DNA of 64,000 nt from Nosema muscidifuracis (Eukaryota; Microsporidia; Nosematidae). The position numbers and the translations under genes are program-made. Under the pieces are notes generated by a model. The model made no database searches. It saw nothing but the letters and a program-made list of their open reading frames with translations, and was not told the DNA's origin. Of this stretch, positions 30,435 through 40,572 are shown piece by piece (position 1 is the first letter of the stretch; each line of letters opens with the position of its first letter). The stretch lies in contig JAIOKI010000003.1 in the NCBI GenBank assembly GCA_028335825.1, forward strand, positions 124,001 through 188,000. Reading direction: 5' to 3'.

Positions 30435-31499
30435 ATGGCTAGAAAAATTCGTGTATGTAAAGATTTTACATATTCATCAATAATCAGGGAAGCAATATTA
30501 GCCACAAGAGATAAAAAGGCAACATCATCTCAGATATTTACATATATTACAAATAAACATCCAAGCTTATTTAAACAAAGCAATTCAATGACATGGAAAG
30601 GAAATATTCGTCAATTACTAAGTAAAAATCCCGAATTTGTTAAACTTAAAAAAGATGAAAAATCTAAATTACATTACTGGAAATATGTACCTTTAGAAGA
30701 AATTATTGAATCAGAGAAAGATATTATGTATAGATATACTGATAATACACATGAACCTGTACATTATCCAAATCAAAAACATTATAATTCAGAATATAAT
30801 AATTATCAAAATTATTATGAACAAAATTCATTTAGATATAATCAACCTCCATTTAATTACAATCCAACGTATTATTCAAAATTTCAACAGTCAAATGATT
30901 ATTTTTATGGTCAATCAAATGATACATTTGGTGATAATATTCCAAATAGTCTTGCTCAACAAAACCTTATCAATCAAGAAATACCTTGTGAAAATCAAAA
31001 TAGATTTGATTATAATATTAATAAATTTAATTATTCAGCAGATAGAAGAAAAAATTATCCAAAAAAAGAAAAAGTTTTAAGTTCAGCAGAGATGTTTGAA
31101 AATATAAAAAATTACGAAGAATTTTCTCAATTTGGATTGTTTGCAAACAATAGAAATTATCCAATCAACGAAGATAAAAATATAAGAAAAAATTATAATA
31201 ATTTAATTGAAAAAGAAAATGAATGGAAGAATAATCAATATAATGAAGATCCTAGATATCAAGAAAGAGATTTATATCAAAATAGATCAAATTATCAAGA
31301 AGATCGTTATTATGAACAACAACAATTTGACAAGAATAACCTTATTGAAGATAACGATAATGAAAGGGGTAAAATTAAATTTAAATTTGTTAATGATATG
31401 ATCGAATCTAATGAAAATAAAGAAAAATCAATTAATGAAGAAATAAATAATAATTCTAATAAAGGAAAAAATAGTAAGGAAAAACATGAAAATAAATAA
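30435..31499 (+). CDS. forkhead-domain transcription factor
   Basis: A 354-residue protein. Residues 10-87 form a winged-helix forkhead domain: FTYSSIIREAILATRDKKAT (helix 1), SSQIFTYITNKHPSLFKQ (helix 2), then WKGNIRQLLSKNPEFVKL, matching the recognition helix WxNSIRHNLSxNxxFxK with Asn and Arg kept and His replaced by Gln, and a wing ending YWKYVP where the family has WxxDP. The rest is Asn/Tyr/Gln-rich low complexity with a charged Lys/Asn tail, probably disordered. Forkhead proteins in fungi control cell-cycle and developmental genes. It lies 61 bases upstream of HIR1 on the same strand. Assignment to FKH1/2 or HCM1 type is not possible by eye; an FHA domain is absent. Confidence 0.82.
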   Translation: MARKIRVCKDFTYSSIIREAILATRDKKATSSQIFTYITNKHPSLFKQSNSMTWKGNIRQLLSKNPEFVKLKKDEKSKLHYWKYVPLEEIIESEKDIMYRYTDNTHEPVHYPNQKHYNSEYNNYQNYYEQNSFRYNQPPFNYNPTYYSKFQQSNDYFYGQSNDTFGDNIPNSLAQQNLINQEIPCENQNRFDYNINKFNYSADRRKNYPKKEKVLSSAEMFENIKNYEEFSQFGLFANNRNYPINEDKNIRKNYNNLIEKENEWKNNQYNEDPRYQERDLYQNRSNYQEDRYYEQQQFDKNNLIEDNDNERGKIKFKFVNDMIESNENKEKSINEEINNNSNKGKNSKEKHENK

Positions 31500-31560
31500 A
31501 ATTAAAAATGAATATTTGTTTAAAATTCTATATTTTTTCTCAACAACTTTATCCCTAAAT

Positions 31561-34308
31561 ATGAAAATATACAAAATTTTAAGTAAAACAGAATCAAAAA
31601 ATACATTACCGATTTTTAGCATAGACACATATGAAAGAATGTTAATTACTTCTAGTACTAATGGAGATGTTGATTTATACAAAAATGAGGAAGAATTTTA
31701 CAAATCTGTAAAAAAACATAATGGTGCAGTTTTATGTGTAAGATTTAATTTATGTGGAACAAGAATAGCTTCATGTGGAGATGATGGTACAGTAATAATT
31801 TATGATAATGAATTGAATGTAATGAATTATTTTAAAAATCATACTGGAGATGTTACTAATGTATTATGGACAGATAAATATTTAACAAGTGTTGGTCATG
31901 ATGGATTTGTTGTTTTTTATGATAATAAAGATTATAAATTAATCGTAAAAATAAAAGCGCATGAAAGTAAAATTACAGGTATTTCATCAAATAAAAAAAA
32001 TGATTATATTTGTACACAAGGAGAAGATGGTATTATATTGTACAAAGGTCATGTGATATACAAGAAGATACCTCCTAATGAAGGAGTAATTCTTGAATCT
32101 TTTTTTTCTAGAATGAGTTGGTCACCTGATGGATTATTATTTTCAACTGGTTTATCTTTTAATCAGAAAGTGAATTCTGTAGAAATTTATAATATAGAAA
32201 TGGAAAATAAATATTCTCTTTTAGGACATGTAGCTCCTTGTGAAACAACAGCTTTTAATCCTAAAATATTTACATTAGAAAAACAGTTTATGATATTAGC
32301 AGTTGGATCACAAGATTTAAGTATAAGTTTATGGACTACATTATCACCATATCCATTTTTATTAATTAAAAATGTTAGTGAGTTGCCTATTTTAGATTTG
32401 AAATGGAATGATGAAGGTACAATTTTATATTTTTGTTCTTATGATGGAACTGTTAAAAAACTTGAATTTGAATTGAATGAGTTAGGAAATTTAGCTACTA
32501 GAGAATGTAAAGTTGAAAATGCAGAATTATTTTTATCTTTACTTAATGCAGAATTATATGATTCTAAAATACACAATTTATTAACACAAAATGAAGTAAC
32601 TAAAAATAAATTAATATCTCAGAATGAAATACATAAAAAGAAAATGCATCCAAATAATATTCAACAACTTCCCAGATCTTCACCTCAAAATATAAATAGA
32701 CATAATGGATTTATTAATGGAATTTATGATAATCATCAATGTCAAAAAGATCTTAGTAAAATGATTTCTTCTAATCAAAGTTCATTAGAATATATAAAAA
32801 ATAATGTACAAAAAGCTGGATTATATCATCATCCTCATCAAATGTATAATAATAAGCATTTATCTGATATAAATTCAATGACATTAAGTACACCTGAAAA
32901 ATTACAAAAAATTAAAGAAATGGGAATGATATCTGTTCCTGAAATTAAAAATTCAAATTCTAGTATAGAAAAAAAGTTTAATTCACATAAAAGAATGATG
33001 ACATCTGGAGAATGGTTAGATAAACAATCTATAGATCCATTAATTAAGAGAAAAAATAATGAATTATTTGATCAAATTCCTTTACAATCAAAACAAGATG
33101 TTATTAATAATAACTATAATAGTAAGGATATTTTAACTAGTAACTATAATAATAAAGATGTTATTAATAATAAGGATATTACAAATGGTAACTATAATAG
33201 TAAAGATAGTTTAACTAGTAGAGATGTTATTAATAATAAGGATATTACAAATGGTAACAATATTATAAATAATAAGGATATTACAAATACTCAGAATATC
33301 ACAAGTAATAGAGATATTATAAATAATCAGAATATTATAAAGAATATCACAAATAATAAAAATATCACAGATACTCAAACTATTACAAGTAATAATAAAA
33401 CTCCTTTAGAAATAAAAAGTAATACAAAATCAGTGAAAAGAAAAATTGTCAAACCTGTTCTTATAGATGATAATGAACGTAAAGATGTTACAAAGGAAAT
33501 TCTTATGTTTAATTTTAAACAATCAGTTAAAATTGAAAATGGAAAAATAGAGGAATTTTATAAAGATTTTGGTGATTATACTATTGAATTAAATAATGAT
33601 AAAACAATTCTTAGTATAAAAAGAGCGAAGAAAGATTTCTTTGATATTTATGGTACTTTTAATTTTATCAGTGCTTCTAAAAAATATATTGCTGTTTATA
33701 CTACGAATATTGAAATATATAGTTTAAAAACTGGTACACTTATATGTCCATTTATAGGATCTTCTTCTGTAATTTATATGGATATTTATAAAGATAATCT
33801 TCTTTTTTTAGAAGGAGATGGTACTGTATCTATTTTTAATATAAAGAAGAATAACATGATACAAACAAGAATACCCAAATATGATACAGTTATAAAAATA
33901 AAATTCAGTAGAATTTATTTTATAATTTGTGAATATCGTGATATATCATATATATTTGATAAAAATACCAAGTTATGGTATTTATTAAGAAAAGAATGGA
34001 ATGATAGAGAAACTTCTAATACAGATTTTAATAATACAATAGATGAATCTTTAAAAAAATTAGAAAATAAATTTTTAGTGAATTTAATCAATAAAAGACA
34101 CAGTAAATTAAAAAGAATAACTCGTAAGATGGTGAATATACTTATGGATATGAAATTAACTGATCAGTTAGAATATAAATTTAAGAAAATTTTTATAGAT
34201 TTGATTAATCTTGGACATAAGAAATTTGTAATTAGATGTTTAGAAAAACTTAGTAAGAATTTCAATTTACAATATTTTGTTGTAGATATTATGAAAAAGA
34301 TGTGTTAA
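31561..34308 (+). CDS. HIR1: HIR complex histone chaperone subunit (HIRA/Hir1-like)
   Basis: A 915-residue protein. The start chosen is the ATG at 31561 with CCC five bases upstream; an upstream in-frame ATG at 31486 would overlap the forkhead gene. The N terminus is a WD40 propeller: KKHNGAVLCVRFNLCGTRIA matches the HIRA HxGAVxCVRxSxxGxxLA, DDGTVIIYD follows, and GSQDLSISLWTTLSPYPFLL with ILDLKWNDEGTILYFCSYDG match the HIRA-specific GSQDRSLSVWxTxxxRPL and CSxDGT blocks. Residues about 540-650 are a low-complexity run of NNKDITN-like repeats. The C-terminal part begins after KIVKPVLIDD and carries the Hira-type domain (SLKTGTLICPF). HIR deposits H3-H4 outside S phase and represses histone genes. 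Confidence 0.87.
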   Translation: MKIYKILSKTESKNTLPIFSIDTYERMLITSSTNGDVDLYKNEEEFYKSVKKHNGAVLCVRFNLCGTRIASCGDDGTVIIYDNELNVMNYFKNHTGDVTNVLWTDKYLTSVGHDGFVVFYDNKDYKLIVKIKAHESKITGISSNKKNDYICTQGEDGIILYKGHVIYKKIPPNEGVILESFFSRMSWSPDGLLFSTGLSFNQKVNSVEIYNIEMENKYSLLGHVAPCETTAFNPKIFTLEKQFMILAVGSQDLSISLWTTLSPYPFLLIKNVSELPILDLKWNDEGTILYFCSYDGTVKKLEFELNELGNLATRECKVENAELFLSLLNAELYDSKIHNLLTQNEVTKNKLISQNEIHKKKMHPNNIQQLPRSSPQNINRHNGFINGIYDNHQCQKDLSKMISSNQSSLEYIKNNVQKAGLYHHPHQMYNNKHLSDINSMTLSTPEKLQKIKEMGMISVPEIKNSNSSIEKKFNSHKRMMTSGEWLDKQSIDPLIKRKNNELFDQIPLQSKQDVINNNYNSKDILTSNYNNKDVINNKDITNGNYNSKDSLTSRDVINNKDITNGNNIINNKDITNTQNITSNRDIINNQNIIKNITNNKNITDTQTITSNNKTPLEIKSNTKSVKRKIVKPVLIDDNERKDVTKEILMFNFKQSVKIENGKIEEFYKDFGDYTIELNNDKTILSIKRAKKDFFDIYGTFNFISASKKYIAVYTTNIEIYSLKTGTLICPFIGSSSVIYMDIYKDNLLFLEGDGTVSIFNIKKNNMIQTRIPKYDTVIKIKFSRIYFIICEYRDISYIFDKNTKLWYLLRKEWNDRETSNTDFNNTIDESLKKLENKFLVNLINKRHSKLKRITRKMVNILMDMKLTDQLEYKFKKIFIDLINLGHKKFVIRCLEKLSKNFNLQYFVVDIMKKMC

Positions 34309-34862
34309 ACAAATAAAATATAAATGAGAAATAAAGAATAATTTGACGAATATTTTATATTACAATTATTAAAATAACTTTTTAAGATGAGATTTTTATA
34401 ATTATTTAAAATAACTTTTTAAGATGATATTTTTATAATTATTTAAAATAACTCTTTAAGATGAAATTTTTATAATTAGACTAAAAATAATTATTTATTG
34501 AGTAAATAACCAATAGAATGTTATTAAGAAATTTAACTCTAATCATAAAATAAAAATTATCTACTATGAAATTATTAATTTATGATTCTTTTTATAAATA
34601 CTTGAATAAACACTTGAATTATCATAAAATAAAAATTATCTACTATGAAATTATGATTCTTTTTATAAATAATAGAATTATCATAAATTATTGTTATCAT
34701 GATATTTAACTAATTATCTTTTTCCTTGATATTTTATTAATCTTCTTTAAATTGTACTCTTAAATGAAACACACCTTTGTTTTATCAAATAAATACTCTT
34801 TTAAATAATTTTTTTTTCTTCCTCCTTTTTTTACACTTGTAATTTTAATTTTAATACCCCAT
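34309..34862. repeat. two short tandem repeat blocks
   Basis: About 34355-34475 has three copies of ATTTAAAATAACTTTTTAAG plus ATGATATTTTTATA. About 34545-34690 has two copies of CATAAAATAAAAATTATCTA plus CTATGAAATTA and GATTCTTTTTATAAATA. Confidence 0.7.
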
Positions 34863-36653
34863 ATGAATGATAAAAAAACCAGTATTTTATTATATGAAAA
34901 TATAATATATGAAGAACCAACATCTTCATCTATATTTCAAAAAAATTATAATAGATCTATAAATGGAATGTCTGGAAAATTTGAATCTGGAAAAATTTCT
35001 TTGATAAAAGGAGAAGAAAATTGTGGAAAAGAAAGTCTTTTAAATATACTTATAGGAAATATACCAGTGAATGTAAAAACTTATGGAAATGTTTTATATA
35101 ATGGAATAGAAAGAACTTGGCCAGAATGGTCAGAAAAAATAACTTATATAGACTTTCATGATATAAATTATGATATAAAAAAAAATGTAAATCAAATAAT
35201 TTCTAAAATTGAAGTAAGCTTAGAATCTTTCCCTGAAATATTAATTATAAATAATTTTAGTAATTCTTTAGGATTAAATATTGAAAATAAGATTTATGAA
35301 ATTCTTTCTAAATATTCTAAAGATAATAATTCTATTGTTATAGTATCAGGTATAAGATTTTCTGATAATTTCTTTTATAAATCTGATTTTATATTATATA
35401 TAACAAAATCAGGAATTCTTTATCAAGGAGAGACTAAAAAATTTGATGAATATTTTAAGAATAAAGGAATAATTAATTCCAAGAATATATCTGTAAAGAA
35501 ATATATAGAAATTATTCTTTACAAAAATAAAGGAGAACCTCATCATAAAAGTATAATTGAAAGTATAATATATGATGAAAATTATAAATTTAATCATCTT
35601 AGATCAATAATTAATCCTGTAAGTAAAAATAATATTAACCCGTCTGTTCAATCTTTAAGTTTTAGATCTGTTTGGTTATTTTATAAAAAAATATTTTGGT
35701 TTTTTAAACTGCCTATCATCTTGGGAATATTTATTTTATATGCTATTCTTATGACAATATGGATAATTTATTTAAATAATTATTCTTGTACAAAATTTCT
35801 TAAAGATTTATTGAATATAATATCTGAAGAAGAATTTTATAAATATTCTGAAAATGATGCTATCTATATTTCGTATATTTGGTTTAGAGAAATATTTTTA
35901 TTTTCTACTACTTTTATATCATTAATGAGTTATCCAGATATATCTAAAGAATCTATTCCTAAAAAAAATTTCCCTCATTATAGTTTTGTATTGAGTCATA
36001 TTTTAAATCATAATTTAATGTCGTTTTTAATTAACATACTAGTTATATTATTCACATGGATGAGAAAATTTAAAAAAATATTTGGATATGATATACTTAT
36101 ATTAACTATATTAATAAGTAATCTATATATAATAAGTCAAAGTGTTATTTATCTTCTTCTTAGTCTTATAATTTCAAATTCAATTAAGTATTATATTTTA
36201 CTAATAACTCATACAATATTTAATTATAATTGGTTACAGTTTATGATAAATATATTGTCAAACAATTATTTCAAATATATTTATTTTATACTTATACTAA
36301 TACCTTGTTATACACTTAATGGAGTATTTGAAGTAGAAACATTTAAGAAGGTTGTATTTAATATAAAAAATAATGAAAAGGATTCCATGTTAGTAAAAAT
36401 ATATTTAAAAATTAATGAAAAAGATTTAAATTTTATATGTAAAAAGTTAAAGCATGATGAAAATACATCTTTTACCAATTTAATAATTAAGAATAAGATC
36501 AAAACTTATGAAATTTATAGTTTATTAAACCTACCTGGAAATACTTATTTAGTTGTAGGAATGTTCGTAATAATTTTATTAACTTATTATTTAGGATATT
36601 TGTTTATAAAAGGAAGAATGATAAGATCAAATATTAGATTAAAATTAAATTAA
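34863..36653 (+). CDS. ABCG-like half transporter with degraded ATPase domain
   Basis: A 596-residue protein; CCCC lies two bases before the ATG. The N-terminal 210 residues have the fold order of an ABCG nucleotide-binding domain: Walker A position GEENCGKESLL (50-60), a SITYID-like strand, the Walker B position FPEILIINNFSNSLG, the H-loop position IVIVSGIRFSDNFF, and KSGILYQGETKKFDEYF, which matches the ABCG LxxGxxxYxGxxxxxxxYF. But the Walker A Ser/Thr after Lys is Glu, Walker B Asp-Glu are both Asn, the switch His is Gly, and the LSGGE signature is missing. Residues about 275-600 carry six or so membrane spans of the ABC2 type. It is likely ATPase-inactive and may pair with an active half transporter, or work as something else. 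Confidence 0.78.
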   Translation: MNDKKTSILLYENIIYEEPTSSSIFQKNYNRSINGMSGKFESGKISLIKGEENCGKESLLNILIGNIPVNVKTYGNVLYNGIERTWPEWSEKITYIDFHDINYDIKKNVNQIISKIEVSLESFPEILIINNFSNSLGLNIENKIYEILSKYSKDNNSIVIVSGIRFSDNFFYKSDFILYITKSGILYQGETKKFDEYFKNKGIINSKNISVKKYIEIILYKNKGEPHHKSIIESIIYDENYKFNHLRSIINPVSKNNINPSVQSLSFRSVWLFYKKIFWFFKLPIILGIFILYAILMTIWIIYLNNYSCTKFLKDLLNIISEEEFYKYSENDAIYISYIWFREIFLFSTTFISLMSYPDISKESIPKKNFPHYSFVLSHILNHNLMSFLINILVILFTWMRKFKKIFGYDILILTILISNLYIISQSVIYLLLSLIISNSIKYYILLITHTIFNYNWLQFMINILSNNYFKYIYFILILIPCYTLNGVFEVETFKKVVFNIKNNEKDSMLVKIYLKINEKDLNFICKKLKHDENTSFTNLIIKNKIKTYEIYSLLNLPGNTYLVVGMFVIILLTYYLGYLFIKGRMIRSNIRLKLN

Positions 36654-36955
36654 TTGATTTGTTATTGTTAAGTTGATATATTTTATTTGATTGTTTATAG
36701 ATTTGTTATTGTTAAGTTGATATATTTTATTTGATTGTTTATAGATTTTTATTGAAGTTGATATTATTGTAAATTAAATTTAATATTGTTAAGTTGATAT
36801 TATTGTAAATTAAATTTTATATTGTAAATTTGATATTTTTTTTTGTAGTTAATTGTACTGTACTTTAATCATTCTATTGTAAATTAAATATTCTATTGTA
36901 AGGTTGATATTTTTTTATTGTAAATTAATTTAATTAATACGATAAAATTGCATTT
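36654..36955. repeat. tandem repeats around GTTAAGTTGATAT
   Basis: From 36658 to about 36930 units such as TTGTTATTGTTAAGTTGATA, TTTTATTTGATTGTTTATAG and GTAAATTAAATTTTATATT recur between the convergent ABCG-like and photolyase genes. Confidence 0.65.
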
Positions 36956-38353
36956 TTAATTCCTTTGAATTTCTAACGTCTTCAAATATTTTAATCTTTC
37001 TTCTTTGTCATTCCACACTCTAGCATACCATTTAGTTTTAATTAAATTCATTGGTCTGATTTTACCCGTAATAGGTCTATCTTTATATCCTCGATCCATT
37101 GATCCACATATAGACCACATAACACCTAAATATCCATTAGGATCATTACCATCTATAGAATATTTATCATTAAGACCTATACTTATTTCAATAGCTTCTT
37201 CTGGAGTTTTAGTCCATTTTACTACTTGTTTGGCCCAGTACATTCTAACATATCCATGAATTTTATTATATAAAATTAATTGATTCTGAGCAGCATTCCA
37301 TAATTTATCAGATGTTTTTCCTTTCTCTAAATCTTTATATGTATATAAATGTTCTCTTTTATCTTCAGAATGACTTTGTAAACTTTCTCTAGCCCATTCT
37401 AATGCACCCATAATATTATCATAATTTTTATTATGGTAACAGAAATGTTCAGCAGTTTCTCTCCATATAAAAATTTCTGCAATAAATATTTCTAAATTTT
37501 GTTTATCTGTTTTATAAAATTTTTCATAAGCTTTTTGTATAATTTTATGTGGAGATATTATTCCAAAATGTAGATACGGTGATAAGTTACTTAATTCATC
37601 TACATCAGGACAGTTTCGCAATTCCCCGTATTTTTTTATCTTTTCTAACGTAAATTTATCAAAAGTATCATTTCCTGCTTTATATCCTCCACGAAAATAT
37701 TTACATTTATCATATTTAGGTATGTTTAAAGGAGAATTCACTTTTTTATTGTATTTATGTACTTCAAGATCATCCCATACATTGACAATATATTTCATAT
37801 CATTTTTAATAAAATTCGTGTCATCTACCGATTTAACTACTTCATATTCCTCGTCAAGATATTCAAAAAATTTCTTGTACAGTTGTATTTTTACAGAACT
37901 GCTAGTTCTTTTATAAACATCAAGAGTCTTACAAGGTACAACATTATGACTATCTATTTGTACACAAAAAATTCCTTTTTTAGTACACAATTCAGTAATT
38001 TTCTTGTAATAATCAAGATATTCTCTCAAAGGAGACCAATCTAAAACAATATTAGTTATTTTATTTTTGGAAATATATTTAGATAGATCATCTAAGATAC
38101 AGACATTAATTTTATACTTACAAGCATCTTTATACATTTCTTCTATACTTTCTAGCATAAAACTATACTGGATATCATTATATTTAATATTTGATAACGG
38201 GATTCCTACAAAGAGCTCTGTACGGAAATGGTATGATAAATTGTAAGCATAATTTATAGAATGATTGTTGTGTATTCTTAAGTCACGCATGCAGATGTAT
38301 AAAACATTTCCTTGAACTGGAGTGTTGCTTAAGACTTCTATTCTATTTTTCAT
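36956..38353 (-). CDS. PHR1: class II CPD DNA photolyase
   Basis: A 465-residue light-driven repair enzyme that splits cyclobutane pyrimidine dimers using FADH-. The start is the ATG at 38353 (the frame is open seven codons further, without ATG). CCC lies 13 bases upstream. The class II hallmarks are clear: LSNLSPYLHFGIISPHKI (FAD-binding), FIAEIFIWRETAEHFCYHN, YNKIHGYVRMYWAKQVVKWT and LNDKYSIDGNDPNGYLGVMW, then SICGSMDRGYKDRPITGKIR. The N-terminal Rossmann domain (IVLDWSPLREYLDYYKKI) is present. Class II photolyase is already known from the microsporidian Antonospora locustae. It lies 76 bases from a small divergent gene. It would matter for spores exposed to sunlight (inference). Confidence 0.96.
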   Translation of the reverse strand: MKNRIEVLSNTPVQGNVLYICMRDLRIHNNHSINYAYNLSYHFRTELFVGIPLSNIKYNDIQYSFMLESIEEMYKDACKYKINVCILDDLSKYISKNKITNIVLDWSPLREYLDYYKKITELCTKKGIFCVQIDSHNVVPCKTLDVYKRTSSSVKIQLYKKFFEYLDEEYEVVKSVDDTNFIKNDMKYIVNVWDDLEVHKYNKKVNSPLNIPKYDKCKYFRGGYKAGNDTFDKFTLEKIKKYGELRNCPDVDELSNLSPYLHFGIISPHKIIQKAYEKFYKTDKQNLEIFIAEIFIWRETAEHFCYHNKNYDNIMGALEWARESLQSHSEDKREHLYTYKDLEKGKTSDKLWNAAQNQLILYNKIHGYVRMYWAKQVVKWTKTPEEAIEISIGLNDKYSIDGNDPNGYLGVMWSICGSMDRGYKDRPITGKIRPMNLIKTKWYARVWNDKEERLKYLKTLEIQRN

Positions 38354-38429
38354 ATTGATTTGTTGGGTAAACAATAAATTAATCTAAAATTACAAAAAAA
38401 TATAAAACATTAAGGAGGGATCAACACCA

Positions 38430-38654
38430 ATGAAAAGATTAGAAAAATACTCAAAGTTTCCTTTTAACATTTATTACAGAATATGTGCTGAACTTGGAAT
38501 TACTTGCCTGACTTATAACGAGAAAAGGATAATATTTTTTTATCTAATTCTTTTAATAAAATCTTTTTGTGAGAGTATGTACAATATTATAAAAGTATTG
38601 TGTGGAATGAGATCTATAGAAATTAAAAAGCAATTGGAAAAGTTTTATAAATAA
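38430..38654 (+). CDS. small protein, unknown (74 aa)
   Basis: A 74-residue frame beginning MKRLEKYSKFPFNIYYRICA. The upstream region has GGAGGG 11 bases before the ATG, the GGG form of the start motif. It has two or three predicted helices, FPFNIYYRICAELG and YNEKRIIFFYLILLIKSFCE, and ends basic. The helix-loop-long helix plan could fit a small histone-fold subunit, but I see no diagnostic residue. Composition (Cys, Arg, Gly) is unlike the AT-rich background. It is head-to-head with photolyase over 76 bases. Confidence 0.45.
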   Translation: MKRLEKYSKFPFNIYYRICAELGITCLTYNEKRIIFFYLILLIKSFCESMYNIIKVLCGMRSIEIKKQLEKFYK

Positions 38655-39408
38655 AAAAATTAATTAAAATACATTACATCAGTTATTGATTAATCTTAAT
38701 ATTTATAAATAACAGTTAAGGTTATTAATTAATTTCAATATTTATAAATACCTTACAATAGTTATTGATTAATCTTAAAATTTTTTAAAATAAATTACAT
38801 CTGTTATAAATAGTATTAATTTAAATATTTTTTAAAATACCTTACAATAGTTATTGATTAATGATAATATTTATAAATACATTGCATCAGTTATTGATTA
38901 ATCTTAATATTTTTTAAAATACATTACAGTTAAGGTTATTAATTAATGATAATATTTTTTAAAATACATTATAACGATTATTAATTAATGATAATATTTA
39001 TAAATACATTGCATCAGTTATTGATTAATCGTAATTTAAATTGAATGTTACAGAATTAATAAAAAACTTGTTATTTACTTAAAATTGAAGAGAATTTTAT
39101 TCTTCATTTTTACATGATATTTCTAATTAGAAAAAAGACTGATTTTTTAATTATGAATGTGAAATCAGCAAAATAAGAGAAATATTAAACTTATCTAATC
39201 ATTTCATACAATTTTAGTATCGAAGTAAGTATAAAATTTATTATTAAAAGTTGATGATTTAAATAGTTTTAAATATCTTTTAATAATCTATCAAAAGTCT
39301 AATGAATCAGTAAAATTCTTATTAAATCATTTAAAAGACAATTTTAATAAGCTCTATTTTTTAAAATGTTTTGTAAAAATTAACGTAAAAAATATTTTTA
39401 TTGCCCTT
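38655..39408. repeat. tandem repeat, ~55-65-bp unit
   Basis: From 38668 to about 39035, eight or so variable copies of ATACATTACATCAGTTATTG, ATTAATCTTAATATTTATAA follow the small gene. The last 350 bases before RFC are AT-rich and featureless. Confidence 0.75.
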
Positions 39409-40335
39409 ATGAGTGTATTATGGACAGAAAAATACAGACCAAAAGATGTTACTTCATTCGAATCATTACCACATATTAAAAATTTATTAAAAATGAATGA
39501 ACCTAACGATTTTCCAAATCTTTTATTATATGGACCTCCTGGGACTGGTAAAACAACATTTGCTCATTTACTTGCTTCAACAAACAAATTAGAGCTTAAT
39601 GCATCAGATGAAAGAGGAATAAACGTAATTCGTGATAAAATAAAATCATATGCATCTACTTTAACAAAAAATAAGACAATAATATTAGACGAATGTGAAA
39701 ATTTAACAGAAGATGCTCAACATTGTTTACGTCGTATTATAGAAGACAGTAAGAATACAAGATTCATTTTTACTACAAATTATTTGTCTAAAGTTATTGC
39801 TCCTTTAAAAAGTAGGTTAGTTAAATTAAAATTCGAAGTACAAAAAAATAACACATTAAATGTGATAGGTGAAAAAGAGAATTTAAAATTCAGCGATGAG
39901 TTTTATAAAGATCTTTTTACTAAATGTAATAATGATCTAAGAAGGTCAATTAATGTTTTACAAGGACTAACTCCTTTACAAGATAATATGGAAAGTGAGG
40001 TACCAATTGAAGATATTGATAGTTTAGACGTTGAAGTACCAATTTTAAATAATAATTTGGTAGATGACATTATAGGTTTAGTTCCTAAAAATGAGATAAA
40101 ATTGTTTAAAAAAATAACTAAAGAAAATTATAAAGACTTTGTCAAAGAATTTATTTTTAAAGGATATTCAGTTTTACAGTTTATTTATCAACTAGTTGAG
40201 AATAATATTTTTATAAAAGATGAAAGTATTTCCAAATTTAATCTTATGTTAGCAGAGATGGAGGAAAAATTAGTTATTGGCTGTTCTGATGAAATTGTTC
40301 TTACCAAAATATGTTTATTAAAATTAAAATGTTAA
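39409..40335 (+). CDS. replication factor C small subunit (yeast Rfc2 / human RFC4-like)
   Basis: A 308-residue AAA+ clamp-loader subunit. CCC lies two bases before the ATG. It opens WTEKYRPKDVTSFESLPHIK, then Walker A YGPPGTGKTT (41-50), LELNASDERGINVIRDKIKS (RFC box V, DERGI), Walker B IILDECENLTEDAQHCLRR (94-112), and sensor 1 FIFTTNYLSKVIAPLKSRL. The usual SRC motif reads SRL here, with the Arg kept. The DERGI plus VIRDKIK context fits the Rfc2/RFC4 subgroup. The protein is slightly shorter than yeast (353 residues), with a reduced collar domain. It acts in loading PCNA onto primer-template DNA. Confidence 0.93.
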   Translation: MSVLWTEKYRPKDVTSFESLPHIKNLLKMNEPNDFPNLLLYGPPGTGKTTFAHLLASTNKLELNASDERGINVIRDKIKSYASTLTKNKTIILDECENLTEDAQHCLRRIIEDSKNTRFIFTTNYLSKVIAPLKSRLVKLKFEVQKNNTLNVIGEKENLKFSDEFYKDLFTKCNNDLRRSINVLQGLTPLQDNMESEVPIEDIDSLDVEVPILNNNLVDDIIGLVPKNEIKLFKKITKENYKDFVKEFIFKGYSVLQFIYQLVENNIFIKDESISKFNLMLAEMEEKLVIGCSDEIVLTKICLLKLKC

Positions 40336-40572
40336 TAGACTTTATAAGTTTTCTTATATAAATTTATATGATACTATTTTTTTATATATTTATACAATGA
40401 CTTTTTGTGTTTTCTTACATAAATTTATATGTTACTATTTTTTTATATTGACTTTATAAGTTTTCTTATGTAAACTCAAATGACATCATTGGTACTTCTT
40501 TATAAATTTACTAGAAAGATCCAATAGAAATATTTATCTTACTATCTAATAATTTATATTTCATAAAAGTTA
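40336..40572. repeat. three copies of a ~50-bp repeat
   Basis: GACTTTATAAGTTTTCTTAT plus ATAAATTTATATGATACTAT and a T-run recur three times at about 40338-40475, between convergent RFC and JAC1 genes. Confidence 0.65.

Noticed and set aside
31486-31560. Upstream ATG for the HIR1-like gene
   Set aside because: Would overlap the forkhead gene and add a hydrophobic leader; the ATG at 31561 has CCC five bases upstream and begins the WD40 domain directly.
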